Notes: a model not told the origin generated them from the letters alone. 64,000 nt of DNA from Microbacterium sp. MAH-37 (GCF_009758255.1 NZ_WSEN01000007.1:79312-143311), one strand, 5' to 3'. Shown: positions 43,165 through 52,301, numbered from the stretch's first letter. Program-made: numbers and translations.

Positions 43165-44082
43165 ATGACAGACGAGTTCCACGACAACGCCTACGCCGGA
43201 CTTCTGGTGAACGACGCGCACTGGGCGTTCGGCACCGACTTCGAGGACCCGCTCGCCGGTGTCGACACGACCGTGCCGGACGGCGTGGATCCGCACGCGC
43301 TCGCCGAGTACTGCCTGATGCTGGGCGACGACGCCCTCGTGCTCTCGCAGCGGCTCTCGGAGTGGTGCAGCCGCGCGCCCGACCTCGAGGAGGACATCGC
43401 GCTGGCGAACATCGCCCTCGACCTGCTCGGCCAGGCCCGGCTGCTGCTGGCACGTGCGGCCGCCGCCGACCCGTCCGTGGTGCCCTCGCTGCCCGAGGGC
43501 TCGCCGGTCCCCGACGAGGACCGGCTCGCGTACTTCCGCGACGACCGGGAGTTCCTCAGCGTCCGTCTCGCCGAGGTGCCGAACGGCGACTTCGCCGAGA
43601 CGATCGCCCGCATCCTGATCTTCTCGACCTGGCGCTACGCGCTCTTCGAGCGCCTGTCGGGCAGTCGCGACGCCGTGCTCGCCGCCGTCGCCGCCAAGGG
43701 TGCGAAGGAGCTCGCATACCACCGGGACTTCTCGGGCCGCTGGTTCGTCATCCTCGCGCAGGGGACGGAGGAGTCGCGCCGACGCCTCGTCGCCGCGCTC
43801 GACGGGCTCTGGCCGCTCCGCGCCGAGCTCTTCGAGACGCACCAGGTCGAGCGGACGGTGGCGGATGCCGGTGTCGGTGTCGACCCCGCACAGGTGCAGG
43901 AGGAGGTGGACGCCGTGCACGACCAGGTGCTCGCCGCGGCCGCGATCGAGCGCCCGGAGCGCGCCGCTCTCGCCGGGGTGCAGGGGCGCCGCGGTCGCGA
44001 CGGCAGCCACACGGAGGCGCTCAGCCGCATGCTCGGCGAGATGCAGGTCGTCGCTCGCGCCCACCCGGAAGGGCGGTGGTGA
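43165..44082 (+). CDS. paaC: 1,2-phenylacetyl-CoA epoxidase structural subunit PaaC
   Basis: 305 aa. A ferritin-like fold without active iron, the partner of PaaA. LGDDALVLSQRLSEWCSRAP and KELAYHRDFSGRW are family landmarks. The C-terminus GEMQVVARAHPEGRW is intact. Rather long compared with the E. coli protein, with extra residues at the N-terminus. A GTG at 43156 is an alternative start. GAGG precedes. Confidence 0.95.
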   Translation: MTDEFHDNAYAGLLVNDAHWAFGTDFEDPLAGVDTTVPDGVDPHALAEYCLMLGDDALVLSQRLSEWCSRAPDLEEDIALANIALDLLGQARLLLARAAAADPSVVPSLPEGSPVPDEDRLAYFRDDREFLSVRLAEVPNGDFAETIARILIFSTWRYALFERLSGSRDAVLAAVAAKGAKELAYHRDFSGRWFVILAQGTEESRRRLVAALDGLWPLRAELFETHQVERTVADAGVGVDPAQVQEEVDAVHDQVLAAAAIERPERAALAGVQGRRGRDGSHTEALSRMLGEMQVVARAHPEGRW

Positions 44083-44084
44083 CG

Positions 44085-44606
44085 ATGACCGCCGTCCTCG
44101 ACCGAACCCAGCTGCTGGAACGCGCCTGGGCCGCGGCCACCCGCGTCGTCGACCCCGAGCTGCCGATGCTCACACTCGCCGATCTCGGCGTGCTGCGAGA
44201 AGTCAGCCTCGACGACGACGGCACGGTGATCGCCGCGATCACGCCGACGTACTCCGGATGCCCCGCCATGGCGACCATGCGCGACGACCTGCAGCGTGAA
44301 CTGCATGAGGCCGGGTTCCCCGCCGCCCGCATCCGCGTCGCCCTCGAACCGGCCTGGACCACGGACTGGATCTCACCCGAGGGACGTGCGGCGCTCGCCG
44401 CGGCCGGCATCTCGCCGCCCGGACCGGCCCCGGTGCACACAGGACCGGTAGCGATCCGGCTCGGCCCGACGCACCGGGCCGTGCACTGCCCGCAGTGCGG
44501 CAGCACGGACGTCGCGCTCTCCAGCGAGTTCGGCTCCACGGCGTGCAAGGCCATGTACAGGTGCCGCTCCTGCCTGGAGCCCTTCGACCACGTGAAGGAG
44601 ATCTGA
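44085..44606 (+). CDS. paaD: Phenylacetate degradation protein PaaD (SufT-like iron-sulfur assembly factor)
   Basis: 173 aa. A DUF59/MIP18 domain (VVDPELPMLTLADLGVLREV, YSGCPAM with its conserved Cys) and a C-terminal zinc-ribbon-like part with four Cys (CPQCG...CRSCLEPFDH). It is thought to help mature the cluster of the epoxidase reductase. The ATG is two bases after paaC. Confidence 0.93.
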   Translation: MTAVLDRTQLLERAWAAATRVVDPELPMLTLADLGVLREVSLDDDGTVIAAITPTYSGCPAMATMRDDLQRELHEAGFPAARIRVALEPAWTTDWISPEGRAALAAAGISPPGPAPVHTGPVAIRLGPTHRAVHCPQCGSTDVALSSEFGSTACKAMYRCRSCLEPFDHVKEI

Positions 44607-44607
44607 C

Positions 44608-45684
44608 GTGACGGCCGCAGCAACCGCCACCAGGGGAGCGTTCCATGCGCTCACCGTGACCGCGATCGACGTCCTCACTGACGACGCCGTCGCGGTGACC
44701 TTCGCCGTGCCGGAGGAACTCCGCGCGGAATACGACTTCGTCGCCGGGCAGTCGCTGACCCTGCGCAGGTTCATCGACGGGGCCGAAGAGCGCCGCACGT
44801 ACTCGATCTGCTCGCCGGCCGGTAGCGCTCCGCGCATCGGCGTGCGCGTCATCCCGGACGGCCTGTTCTCGCCCTGGCTCGCGCACGAGCTGCGCCCGGG
44901 AGACGCCGTCGAGGTGCAGACCCCCAGCGGGAGCTTCCGTGCGGAGGCGGGGCAGGGCGGACGCCACCTGTGCATCGCCGCCGGATCCGGGATCACCCCG
45001 ATGCTGTCGATCGCTGCGACGGTGCTCACCGATCCGGGATCCGACGTCACGCTCATCTACGGCAATCGCACCACGACTTCGGTGATGTTCGCCGAGGAGC
45101 TCGCCGACCTGAAGAACGCTCACGCAGGGCAGTTCGACCTGGTGCATGTGCTCTCGCGCGAACCCCGCGACGTCGAGCTGTTCTCCGGACGCCTCGACGC
45201 CGAGCGACTGCGCACCCTGCTCACCACGCTGGTGCCGGTCAGTGACATGGACCACGTATGGCTGTGCGGCCCGTTCGGCATGCTCACCGACGCGCGAACG
45301 GTGCTCGACGAGCTCGGGGTGCCGCACGACCGCGTGCACGTCGAGCTGTTCTACGTCGACGAGCCGCCGCCCGAGCTGCGGCACCCGGATGCCGTCGTCG
45401 AGGGCCTCACCAGCGATGTCACCGTCGTGCTGGACGGGCGCCGCACGACCACGGCGATGTCACGCGGCGCCAGCATCCTGGACTCCGCGCAGCAGACCCG
45501 CACCGACCTGCCGTTCGCCTGCAAGGGCGGTGTGTGCGGCACCTGCCGTGCCAAGCTGTGCGCAGGCGAGGTCGACATGGTGCGCAACTACGCCCTCGAA
45601 CCGGGCGAGGTCGAAGCCGGCTTCATCCTCACCTGCCAGTCGTTCCCCGTGAGCGACGAGGTCACAGTCGACTACGACAGCTGA
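44608..45684 (+). CDS. paaE: 1,2-phenylacetyl-CoA epoxidase reductase PaaE
   Basis: 358 aa. FAD-binding RRTYSICSPAG, NAD(P) site GSGITPMLSIAATVL, and a C-terminal plant-type [2Fe-2S] domain with C305, C310, C313 and a fourth Cys in LTCQS. It passes electrons from NADPH to the PaaABC di-iron centre. GTG start one base after paaD. Confidence 0.96.
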   Translation: MTAAATATRGAFHALTVTAIDVLTDDAVAVTFAVPEELRAEYDFVAGQSLTLRRFIDGAEERRTYSICSPAGSAPRIGVRVIPDGLFSPWLAHELRPGDAVEVQTPSGSFRAEAGQGGRHLCIAAGSGITPMLSIAATVLTDPGSDVTLIYGNRTTTSVMFAEELADLKNAHAGQFDLVHVLSREPRDVELFSGRLDAERLRTLLTTLVPVSDMDHVWLCGPFGMLTDARTVLDELGVPHDRVHVELFYVDEPPPELRHPDAVVEGLTSDVTVVLDGRRTTTAMSRGASILDSAQQTRTDLPFACKGGVCGTCRAKLCAGEVDMVRNYALEPGEVEAGFILTCQSFPVSDEVTVDYDS

Positions 45685-45695
45685 ACAGGAGAACC

Positions 45696-46862
45696 ATGTC
45701 CGAAGCCTTCATCGTCGACGCCGTCCGCACGCCCATCGGGCGCTACGGCGGCGGCCTGTCCGGGCATCGCCCCGACGACCTGGCCGCGCACGTGGTGCGC
45801 GCGGTCGTGGACCGCAGCGGCATCGATCCCGAGCTCGTGGATGAGGTCGTTCTCGGGGCCGCGAATCAGGCCGGGGAAGACAATCGCAACGTGGCGCGCA
45901 TGGCGGTGCTGCTCGCCGGACTCCCGATCACCGTACCCGGGTACACGGTCAACCGTCTGTGCGCCTCGGGCCTGACCGCGATCCACACGGCTCGGCAGAT
46001 GATCGCCGCAGGCGACGCCGACGTCGTGGTCGCCGGTGGAGTGGAGTCGATGACCAGAGCGCCCTGGGTCACCGAGAAGCCGGCGAAGGCCTGGGCGAAA
46101 CCCGGTCGCACCTGGGACACCTCCCTGGGGTGGCGCTTCACGAACCCGCGCTTCGGCGCCGACACGACTCTCTCGATGCCGGAGACCGCCGAGCGGGTCG
46201 CAGCGCAATGGAATCTCACCCGAGATGAACTCGACGAGTTCGCGCTCGCGTCGCACCGTCGGGCGGTCGCGGCACAGCAGGCCGGCCGATTCGACGCGGA
46301 GATCGTCGCGGTGGGTGACGTCGTCGCGGACGAGGGGCCGCGGGCCGACACCACCGCGGAGAAACTGGCCGGCCTCCGCCCGATCCACGGCGAGGGCGGG
46401 CTGATCACGGCCGGCAACTCCAGCACGTTGAACGACGGAGCGGCCGCTGTCATCGTCGTGAGCGAGCGGTTCGTCGCGCAGCACGGGCTCGAACCACGGG
46501 CCCGGATCATCGCGGGAGCCAGCGCCGGAGTGGAGCCCTCCATCATGGGCATCGGTCCGGTGCCCGCCACCCGCAAGGTGCTCGAGCGATCGGGCTGGGA
46601 CATCGAGGAGCTCGACGCCGTGGAGCTGAACGAGGCGTTCGCCTCGCAGTCCCTCGCCTGCATCAACGACCTCGGGCTCGATCCGGACACCGTCAACGGG
46701 TGGGGCGGCGCGATCGCGCTCGGGCATCCGCTCGGATGCTCCGGCGCGCGCATCGTGACGACCCTGCTCAACCGGCTGGAGCAGGGCGGAGGCAATCGGG
46801 GTCTCGCCACCATGTGCGTCGGCATCGGCCAGGGCACCGCACTGCTCTTGGAGCGCGCATGA
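45696..46862 (+). CDS. paaJ: 3-oxoadipyl-CoA/3-oxo-5,6-dehydrosuberyl-CoA thiolase
   Basis: 388 aa. Thiolase with nucleophile Cys in NRLCASGLTAI, the GHPLGCSGARI motif and a C-terminal MCVGIGQGTA containing the second Cys. In the paa pathway it cleaves the two beta-keto acyl-CoA intermediates, releasing acetyl-CoA and finally succinyl-CoA. AGGAG-like site before ATG; overlaps paaF by four bases. Confidence 0.93.
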   Translation: MSEAFIVDAVRTPIGRYGGGLSGHRPDDLAAHVVRAVVDRSGIDPELVDEVVLGAANQAGEDNRNVARMAVLLAGLPITVPGYTVNRLCASGLTAIHTARQMIAAGDADVVVAGGVESMTRAPWVTEKPAKAWAKPGRTWDTSLGWRFTNPRFGADTTLSMPETAERVAAQWNLTRDELDEFALASHRRAVAAQQAGRFDAEIVAVGDVVADEGPRADTTAEKLAGLRPIHGEGGLITAGNSSTLNDGAAAVIVVSERFVAQHGLEPRARIIAGASAGVEPSIMGIGPVPATRKVLERSGWDIEELDAVELNEAFASQSLACINDLGLDPDTVNGWGGAIALGHPLGCSGARIVTTLLNRLEQGGGNRGLATMCVGIGQGTALLLERA

Positions 46863-47608
46863 CCGCACCGGTGCTCGTCGAGCAGCACGACGACCGCGTC
46901 GTACTGCGGTTGAACCGTCCCGAGGTGCGCAACGCGATCGACCTCGCCACCGTCGACGCCCTGCACGACGCATGCCGGATGCTGGAGCGCGAGCCGCGCA
47001 TCGCAATGATCATCGGTTCCGGTGGCACGTTCGCCGCCGGTGCGGACATCGGCGAACTGCGTGAGCGTGGCCGGACCGACGCCCTCGCCGGGATCAACTC
47101 CGGTCTGTTCGACCGCATCCAGCGCCTGCCGATGCCGACCATCGCCCTCATCGACGGATATGCGCTCGGCGGCGGCGCGGAGCTCGCCTACGCGTGCGAC
47201 TTCCGCATCGGCACACCGGATGCGCGGATCGGGAACCCCGAACCCGGTCTCGGCATCCTCGCCGCGGCCGGTGCCTCCTGGCGGCTCAAGGAGCTGATCG
47301 GAGAACCACTGGCAAAGGAAGTGCTCCTGGCCGGGCGCATCCTCACCGCCGACGAGGCGCGCGAGGTGCACCTGCTCACCGATGTCGTCCCGGCGGATCA
47401 GCTGGAGGATGTCGGGAACCGCCTCGCCGACCGGGTCGCCGCGCAGGCGCCGCTCGCAGTGCGGCTCACCAAGGCCGCCTTCCACGCTCCGCGTGAGGCA
47501 CATCCGCTCATCGACGACCTCGCACAGGCGGTGCTGTTCGAGACGCAGGACAAGCGCGACCGGATGACGGCGTTCCTGGAGCGCCGCGCGAAGAAGGAGA
47601 GCTCATGA
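46859..47608 (+). CDS. paaF: Enoyl-CoA hydratase, PaaF-type
   Basis: 249 aa crotonase. It has both catalytic Glu of a hydratase: one in DGYALGGGAELAYACD and one in NPEPGLGILAA. This fits PaaF, which hydrates 2,3-dehydroadipyl-CoA. GTFAAGADI is the oxyanion-hole region. It is coupled to paaJ and paaH by four-base overlaps. Confidence 0.88.
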   Translation: MTAPVLVEQHDDRVVLRLNRPEVRNAIDLATVDALHDACRMLEREPRIAMIIGSGGTFAAGADIGELRERGRTDALAGINSGLFDRIQRLPMPTIALIDGYALGGGAELAYACDFRIGTPDARIGNPEPGLGILAAAGASWRLKELIGEPLAKEVLLAGRILTADEAREVHLLTDVVPADQLEDVGNRLADRVAAQAPLAVRLTKAAFHAPREAHPLIDDLAQAVLFETQDKRDRMTAFLERRAKKESS

Positions 47609-48441
47609 CGAGCCTCGGGGGAGTGCCCGCACGAGTCGGTGTCTACGGCGGCGGACGCATGGGCGCCGGCATCGCGCACGCGTTCGCGTTCGCGGGCTCG
47701 ACGGTCACGATCGTCGAGAACGGCGCGGATGCCGCGGGCGCGGCGCGCGAGCGGATCGCGGCGAGCCTCGCGAAGGCGCAGGAGAAGGGCATCGAGGTCC
47801 GCGGCACGAGCAAGGTCGTCACCGACCCGTCGGCGCTGCTCGACTGCACGCTGGTCGTCGAGGCGGTGCCCGAGCTCGTCGATCTGAAGAGCGAGGTGCT
47901 CGCTCGCATCGCGGAGGTCGCGCCCGGCGCGATGATCGCCACGAACACCAGTTCGCTCTCGATCGACGTACTGGCGGACGCGCTCCCCGACCCGTCGCGC
48001 CTGATCGGCCTGCACTTCTTCAACCCCGTCCCGGCGAGCGACCTCGTGGAGATCGTGGTGGGCGCTCGGACCCCTGGCGCCCTCGCCGAGGAGGCGCGCG
48101 GCTGGGTCGCGGGGCTCGGCAAGGCCGCGATCACCGTGCGGGACACGCCAGGGTTCGCGAGCAGCAGGCTCGGCGTCGCACTGGCTCTCGAAGCGATGCG
48201 GATGCTGGAGGAGGGGGTCGCGGTCGCCGCAGACATCGACACCGCGATGACGCTCGGGTACCGGCATCCGGTCGGTCCTCTGAAGACGACGGACATCGTC
48301 GGACTGGACGTGCGACTCGCGATCGCCGAGCATCTTGAGCGTGAACTCGGCGCGCGCTTCGCGCCGCCGCAGCTGCTGCGCGACAAGGTGGCGGCGGGGG
48401 AGCTGGGACGCAAGACCGGCCGCGGCTTCTACGAGTGGTGA
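47605..48441 (+). CDS. paaH: 3-hydroxyacyl-CoA dehydrogenase, PaaH-type
   Basis: 278 aa. NAD loop GGGRMGAGIAHAFAFAG at the N-terminus, catalytic His in LHFFNPVPASDLVE, and a C-terminal 3HCDH dimer domain with GYRHPVGPLKTTDIVGLDV. It oxidises 3-hydroxyadipyl-CoA to 3-oxoadipyl-CoA with NAD. It is the single-domain bacterial form. Confidence 0.92.
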   Translation: MTSLGGVPARVGVYGGGRMGAGIAHAFAFAGSTVTIVENGADAAGAARERIAASLAKAQEKGIEVRGTSKVVTDPSALLDCTLVVEAVPELVDLKSEVLARIAEVAPGAMIATNTSSLSIDVLADALPDPSRLIGLHFFNPVPASDLVEIVVGARTPGALAEEARGWVAGLGKAAITVRDTPGFASSRLGVALALEAMRMLEEGVAVAADIDTAMTLGYRHPVGPLKTTDIVGLDVRLAIAEHLERELGARFAPPQLLRDKVAAGELGRKTGRGFYEW

Positions 48442-48454
48442 TGAGGTGCTGCAG

Positions 48455-48892
48455 ATGGTGAGCGAGATGGATCCGCAGCGGCTCGCCGAGGCGTGTGCCG
48501 AGCGGATGTGGTCGACGGATGCCGCGAGCATCGCGCTCGGCATGCGCATCGAGCAGGTCGGGCCCGGCACGGCGACCTTGACGATGACCGTGCGCGACGA
48601 CATGGTCAACGGTCACGGAAGCTGCCACGGCGGAATCATCTCGTCGCTCGCGGACAGCGCGTTCGCGTTCGCGTGCAACAGCCGGGGAACGGTCACCGTC
48701 GCCGCCGGCTTCGAGGTGGACTTCATCGCGCCGGTCATGCTCGGAGACCGGCTCGTCGCGGAGGCGCACGAGACCGTGCTGCGCGGCAGATCGGGCATCT
48801 ACGATGTGGTGGTGCGCAACCACGAGGCCGTGGTCGCCGTGTTCCGAGGGCGCAGTCGCTCTCTCGGCCGTCCCGTACTGGAGGATTCATGA
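48455..48892 (+). CDS. paaI: Hydroxyphenylacetyl-CoA thioesterase PaaI
   Basis: 145 aa hot-dog fold. The active-site helix region HGSCHGGIISSLADSAFAFACN is characteristic of PaaI. It frees CoA from dead-end thioesters formed when the epoxidase misfires. The start could be ATG 48455 or 48467. It overlaps paaG by four bases. Confidence 0.9.
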   Translation: MVSEMDPQRLAEACAERMWSTDAASIALGMRIEQVGPGTATLTMTVRDDMVNGHGSCHGGIISSLADSAFAFACNSRGTVTVAAGFEVDFIAPVMLGDRLVAEAHETVLRGRSGIYDVVVRNHEAVVAVFRGRSRSLGRPVLEDS

Positions 48893-49668
48893 CAGACCAG
48901 GTTCTGCTCGACCGCGACGGCGCCGTCGCGATCATCACGCTCGACCGCCCTGAGGGACGCAACGCACTGAACGTCGCGCTGAAGACCGCGCTCGTCGCGG
49001 CGACCGCGGAGGTGGCAGCCGACGAGACGGTGCGTGCGGTCGTGCTCGCCGCCGACGGGCCTGCCTTCAGCGTGGGGCAGGACCTCGCCGAGCACGCGGC
49101 GCTGCTGGCCGACGGCGGCGGAGCTGCGGCCATCAGCACGGTGCGCGACCACTACTCGCCCGTGGTGCGGTCGCTGATGACGATGCCGAAGCCCGTGATC
49201 GCCGCCGTCGACGGCGCATGCGTCGGTGCCGGGCTGGGGCTGGCGCTGGCCAGCGACCTGCGCGTGTTCGGCCCGGGAGCGAAGCTCGGCACCGCGTTCA
49301 CCGGCATCGGGCTGACCTTCGACACGGGCCTGTCATACACGCTGCCGCGCGCGGTCGGCGAGGCGCGCGCCCGTGAGCTGATCCTGCTGCCGCGCATGTT
49401 CGGGCCGCAGGAGGCGGTCGCCTGGGGGATCACCGGGGAGATCGCGGAGGACCCGCGCGCCAGGGCGCGCGAGATCGCCGGACTGCTCGCCCAGGGGCCG
49501 ACGGCGGCGTACCGCGAAAGCAAGCGGCTGCTGCTGGATGCCGCGGCGCTGGAGGCGGCACTGGAGGCGGAGGCGGTCTCCCAGGCGCGCGCCGGCGACA
49601 CGCAGGATCACAGGGACGCGGTCGAGGCATTCCTCGCCCGCCGCGCGCCGGTGTTCACCGGGAAGTAG
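48889..49668 (+). CDS. paaG: Enoyl-CoA hydratase/isomerase, PaaG-type ring isomerase
   Basis: 259 aa crotonase. The usual first hydratase Glu is replaced (DGACVGAGLGLALASD). An Asp occurs in GLTFDTGLSYTLPR, where PaaG isomerases carry their catalytic Asp. I therefore assign conversion of the ring epoxide-CoA to oxepin-CoA. It is the last gene of the operon; its 3' end overlaps the converging TetR gene by 14 bases. Confidence 0.87.
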   Translation: MTDQVLLDRDGAVAIITLDRPEGRNALNVALKTALVAATAEVAADETVRAVVLAADGPAFSVGQDLAEHAALLADGGGAAAISTVRDHYSPVVRSLMTMPKPVIAAVDGACVGAGLGLALASDLRVFGPGAKLGTAFTGIGLTFDTGLSYTLPRAVGEARARELILLPRMFGPQEAVAWGITGEIAEDPRARAREIAGLLAQGPTAAYRESKRLLLDAAALEAALEAEAVSQARAGDTQDHRDAVEAFLARRAPVFTGK

Positions 49669-50260
49669 ACCGCCGCAGCCCTTCGATCGCCACGGAGAGC
49701 ACATCGTCGGCGAGGCCCTGCGGATCGATCGCTCCGTCTGGCCGGTACCACTCCACGATCGAGTTGATCATGCCGAAGATCAGCCGTGTGATGGTGCCGG
49801 CGCCGATGTCGTCGCGCAGCAGGCCCTCGTGCTGCGCTCTGCGCACGAGTGAGGACACGCGCTGGTCGAAGGCGCGACGACGCTGCAGCGCGGCGAGCTC
49901 TACGGGACTGTTCCCGCGCAGACGAAGAAGCAGGGTGACTTGAGGCTGCTGCGCGGTGAGCACGCGCACCGCGCCGCGGATGGCCTCATCGAGCTGCTCG
50001 GATACGCCGTCGCACGCCATCGCCTCGTCCAGCGCGCCCTCCAGGCCGCCCAGCGCGCTGTCCAGCGCGAGCTCGAGCAGCTGCTCCTTCGAGTCGAAGT
50101 GGTGGTAGAGGGCGGACTTGGTCAGTCCGAGCCGTGTGGCGAGGTCCGAGACCGAGGTCGCGTCGTACCCCTGTTCGTTGAACAGGGCCACGGCGATCCG
50201 CAGCACCTGATCCCGGCTGTAGCCGGGACGTCCGCGGCGTGCGGTCTGCGAAGCGGTCAT
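49655..50260 (-). CDS. paaR: TetR-family regulator, probable paa repressor
   Basis: 201 aa. N-terminal HTH (YSRDQVLRIAVALFNEQGYDATSVSDLATRLGLTKSALYHHFDSKEQLL) is canonical TetR. The C-terminal ligand domain ends RPDGAIDPQGLADDVLSVAIEGL, a form common in FadR/PaaR-like repressors. Convergent location at the end of the paa operon and the TetR-like palindrome at 41859 support PaaR. The expected inducer is phenylacetyl-CoA. A TGCGTACGCA palindrome at 50279-50288 might serve autoregulation. Confidence 0.8.
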   Translation of the reverse strand: MTASQTARRGRPGYSRDQVLRIAVALFNEQGYDATSVSDLATRLGLTKSALYHHFDSKEQLLELALDSALGGLEGALDEAMACDGVSEQLDEAIRGAVRVLTAQQPQVTLLLRLRGNSPVELAALQRRRAFDQRVSSLVRRAQHEGLLRDDIGAGTITRLIFGMINSIVEWYRPDGAIDPQGLADDVLSVAIEGLRRSTSR

Positions 50261-50372
50261 CCCGGGCTCCTCCCTGCGTGCGTACGCATCCGCGCGTCAG
50301 CATCCTGGATCAAACGTAGCGGGCCGTCGGCGCTAAGCTGGAGGGACACTGCCCGATTCCGAGAGGACCGTC

Positions 50373-50567
50373 ATGGCCGCATTCATCGCCTTCATCATCA
50401 TGTTCGTCGGCGGAATCTACCTGCTCGGCCTGTCGTTCGGTCTCGAGGCCTTCCAGGGCGTGGTCTTCGTCGCCGGCATCCTGATCGTCAGCCTCGCGCT
50501 CGGCCTTCTCATGCGCCAGCGCGGCTCGGCGACCCGACGCACGAACAACTGGTCGCAGGACAGCTGA
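50373..50567 (+). CDS. Small two-segment membrane protein
   Basis: 64 aa, two hydrophobic segments (about 3-20 and 26-46) and a basic C-terminal tail; no family recognised. GAGAGGA precedes the ATG, and TAAGCT (50334-50339) may be its -10, leaving a leader of about 28 bases. It ends at a strong terminator. Confidence 0.75.
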   Translation: MAAFIAFIIMFVGGIYLLGLSFGLEAFQGVVFVAGILIVSLALGLLMRQRGSATRRTNNWSQDS

Positions 50568-50574
50568 ACCACTG

Positions 50575-50618
50575 ACGAAGAACGCGCGACGGCCCTGCAG
50601 CCGTCGCGCGTTCTTCGT
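50575..50618. terminator. Strong bidirectional terminator
   Basis: A 19-bp perfect stem (core CGCGCGACGGC) with CCTGCA loop. It separates two converging genes. Confidence 0.9.
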
Positions 50619-50632
50619 GTGTCAGGTGCAGG

Positions 50633-51202
50633 TCACTTCCAGTCGACGAGGATGAGTCCCTGCTTCGTGTCGGCGTACTTCACCCAGCCGTCGCCGAACT
50701 CGTAGGTGACTCCGTAGCCGTCCTCATCGGTGGCGAATGCGTATTTCGGGTCCTCGGTGATGAATCCGTCCTCACCGTCGATGCGCTGCCAGCCCTCCGC
50801 GAGCATCTGGGACTGCACATCGTTCGCGGTCTTCGCGTCGATGGGGGCCCAGCCGTACTGCTGGCCGTGATCCGAGGCAGCGGAGTAGTCGGCCCAGCTG
50901 CACATGATCCCGCCGTCGAGGACGAGCTCGCCGAGGGTGAACTCGGTGGGCTCGGCCGTCCAGCCCTGCTCCTTCAAGGCCTTCACCGTGCCGGCCGAGA
51001 TGATCGTGTCGCAGGTCGGTTCGGCGCCCTTGGTCGGCGCGGGATCGGGTTCCTCCGCGGCGGCGGTCGCCGGCGGCGCCTCGACGGGCTTCTCGGCCGT
51101 CGTGGTCTTCGTCGGGGCCGGATCGGGCGTGGGCGCGCAGGCGGTGATCGCGAGGGCGAGGGCGAGGAAGCCGGTGGCGGCGAGGGGGATGCGGGGGGTC
51201 AT
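50633..51202 (-). CDS. Putative lipoprotein, unknown function
   Basis: 189 aa. Signal peptide with lipobox LAITAC (Cys about residue 22), then a Pro/Thr/Ala-rich tether (~25-60) and a ~130-residue extracytoplasmic domain with two Cys (CDTII, IMCSW) that may form a disulfide. It resembles small secreted proteins common in Microbacterium; no named family. ATG 51202 gives the signal peptide, so the longer frame is rejected. Confidence 0.82.
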   Translation of the reverse strand: MTPRIPLAATGFLALALAITACAPTPDPAPTKTTTAEKPVEAPPATAAAEEPDPAPTKGAEPTCDTIISAGTVKALKEQGWTAEPTEFTLGELVLDGGIMCSWADYSAASDHGQQYGWAPIDAKTANDVQSQMLAEGWQRIDGEDGFITEDPKYAFATDEDGYGVTYEFGDGWVKYADTKQGLILVDWK

Positions 51203-51249
51203 CGTCTCTTGTCGGGTCGGTCGGGACGCGGGGGCGTCACCGAGTCGGA

Positions 51250-52056
51250 TCAGCTCGCAGCGTTGCGAGTGAGTTCGAGGACGGCGTCGTGCAGGACGTC
51301 GTTGGTGGCGAGGGCGGAGCGGTCGGTGATCGAGTCGGATCCGTCGAACGCGCTGAAGCGGCCACCGGCGGCGCGGACGATCGCCACGGCCGCGGCGATG
51401 TCGTACTCCTTGACGTCGAACTCGGCGACCATCTCGAGGCGCCCCTCGGCGAGCAGCATGTAGCTGTACACGTCGCCGTAGGCGCGATCGCGCCAGACGC
51501 GCTCGGCAAGGGTGAGCAGCGCGGGCAGCTGCCCGGCATCGGCCCACTGCGTGATGCTCTGGAAGCTCACGCTCGCCTCGTCGAGGGATGCCACCTGCGA
51601 CACCTGGATCGGCCGGTAGCCGCCGTCGCCGTTGGTCCAGGCGCCGCGGTCGACGATGCCCCACCAGCGGCGTCCGAGGGCCGGCATGCTGACGACGCCC
51701 AGGCGGGGCTCTCCGTCGATCGCCAGCGAGATCATGGTGCCCCACAGCGGCACTCCGCGCAGGAAGTTCGCCGTGCCGTCGATCGGATCGATGATCCACT
51801 GCCGGTGCGTGCCACCGCCCGTGCCGAACTCCTCGCCGAGGATTCCGTCACCCGGTCGCTCGGCGGCGAGCAGGTCGCGGATGGCACGCTCCGTGGCGAG
51901 ATCGGCATCCGTGACGTGGGACCGATCGGCCTTCAGCGACACCTCGAGGTCGGCCGCGTCGAATCGCGGCAGCGACTGCGCATCCGCCGCGTCGGCCAGA
52001 CGCAGAGCGAGCTCGAGGTCGGCATCGACGGAGCTGTTCTCGGGGGAGGAGGTCAC
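51250..52056 (-). CDS. hisN: Histidinol-phosphatase (inositol monophosphatase family)
   Basis: 268 aa. IMPase metal motifs: GEEFG, WIIDPIDGTANF, and the C-terminal EYDIAAAVAIVRAAGG. The SVSFQSI/YGDVYSY region fits HisN of actinobacteria, which performs the penultimate histidine step. A related IMPase specificity cannot be excluded. The GTG start has TATCCT six bases upstream (52063-52068), so it is leaderless. Separated from tRNA-Lys by a terminator. Confidence 0.85.
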   Translation of the reverse strand: MTSSPENSSVDADLELALRLADAADAQSLPRFDAADLEVSLKADRSHVTDADLATERAIRDLLAAERPGDGILGEEFGTGGGTHRQWIIDPIDGTANFLRGVPLWGTMISLAIDGEPRLGVVSMPALGRRWWGIVDRGAWTNGDGGYRPIQVSQVASLDEASVSFQSITQWADAGQLPALLTLAERVWRDRAYGDVYSYMLLAEGRLEMVAEFDVKEYDIAAAVAIVRAAGGRFSAFDGSDSITDRSALATNDVLHDAVLELTRNAAS

Positions 52057-52062
52057 GGTCTC

Positions 52063-52068
52063 AGGATA
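52063..52068 (-). promoter_or_regulatory. -10 element of hisN (leaderless)
   Basis: TATCCT on the minus strand, six bases before the GTG at 52056. Confidence 0.5.
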
Positions 52069-52103
52069 GTGGGCCTACGTGTGAGAACGACGTGACAACG
52101 AGA

Positions 52104-52139
52104 AACCCCGTCTCATCAAGAACCTGATGAGACGGGGTT
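52104..52139. terminator. Terminator downstream of tRNA-Lys
   Basis: A 15-bp perfect stem, AACCCCGTCTCATCA with its inverse, and AGAACC loop. It begins five bases after the tRNA 3' end on the minus strand and ends in a short T/A run. Confidence 0.9.
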
Positions 52140-52144
52140 ATCGG

Positions 52145-52217
52145 TGCACCCCCAGGGACTTGAACCCTGAACCCACTGATTAAGAGTCAGTTGCTCTGCC
52201 GATTGAGCTAGAGGTGC
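52145..52217 (-). tRNA. tRNA-Lys (anticodon CTT)
   Basis: 73 nt. The acceptor GCACCTC pairs with GGGGTGC, discriminator A. The anticodon stem-loop reads CTGACTCTTAATCAG with anticodon CTT, and the T-loop is GGTTCAAGTCC. CCA is not encoded. The D-arm AGCTCAATCGGCAGAGC is normal. Confidence 0.95.
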
Positions 52218-52301
52218 TCGCTGCCGTGTCCGGCAACGAGGAATTACGTTACCAGGCGGCGGGGTCGCGGACAAATCCGCGCCGTCCTCCCGGGCGCGTC
52301 G

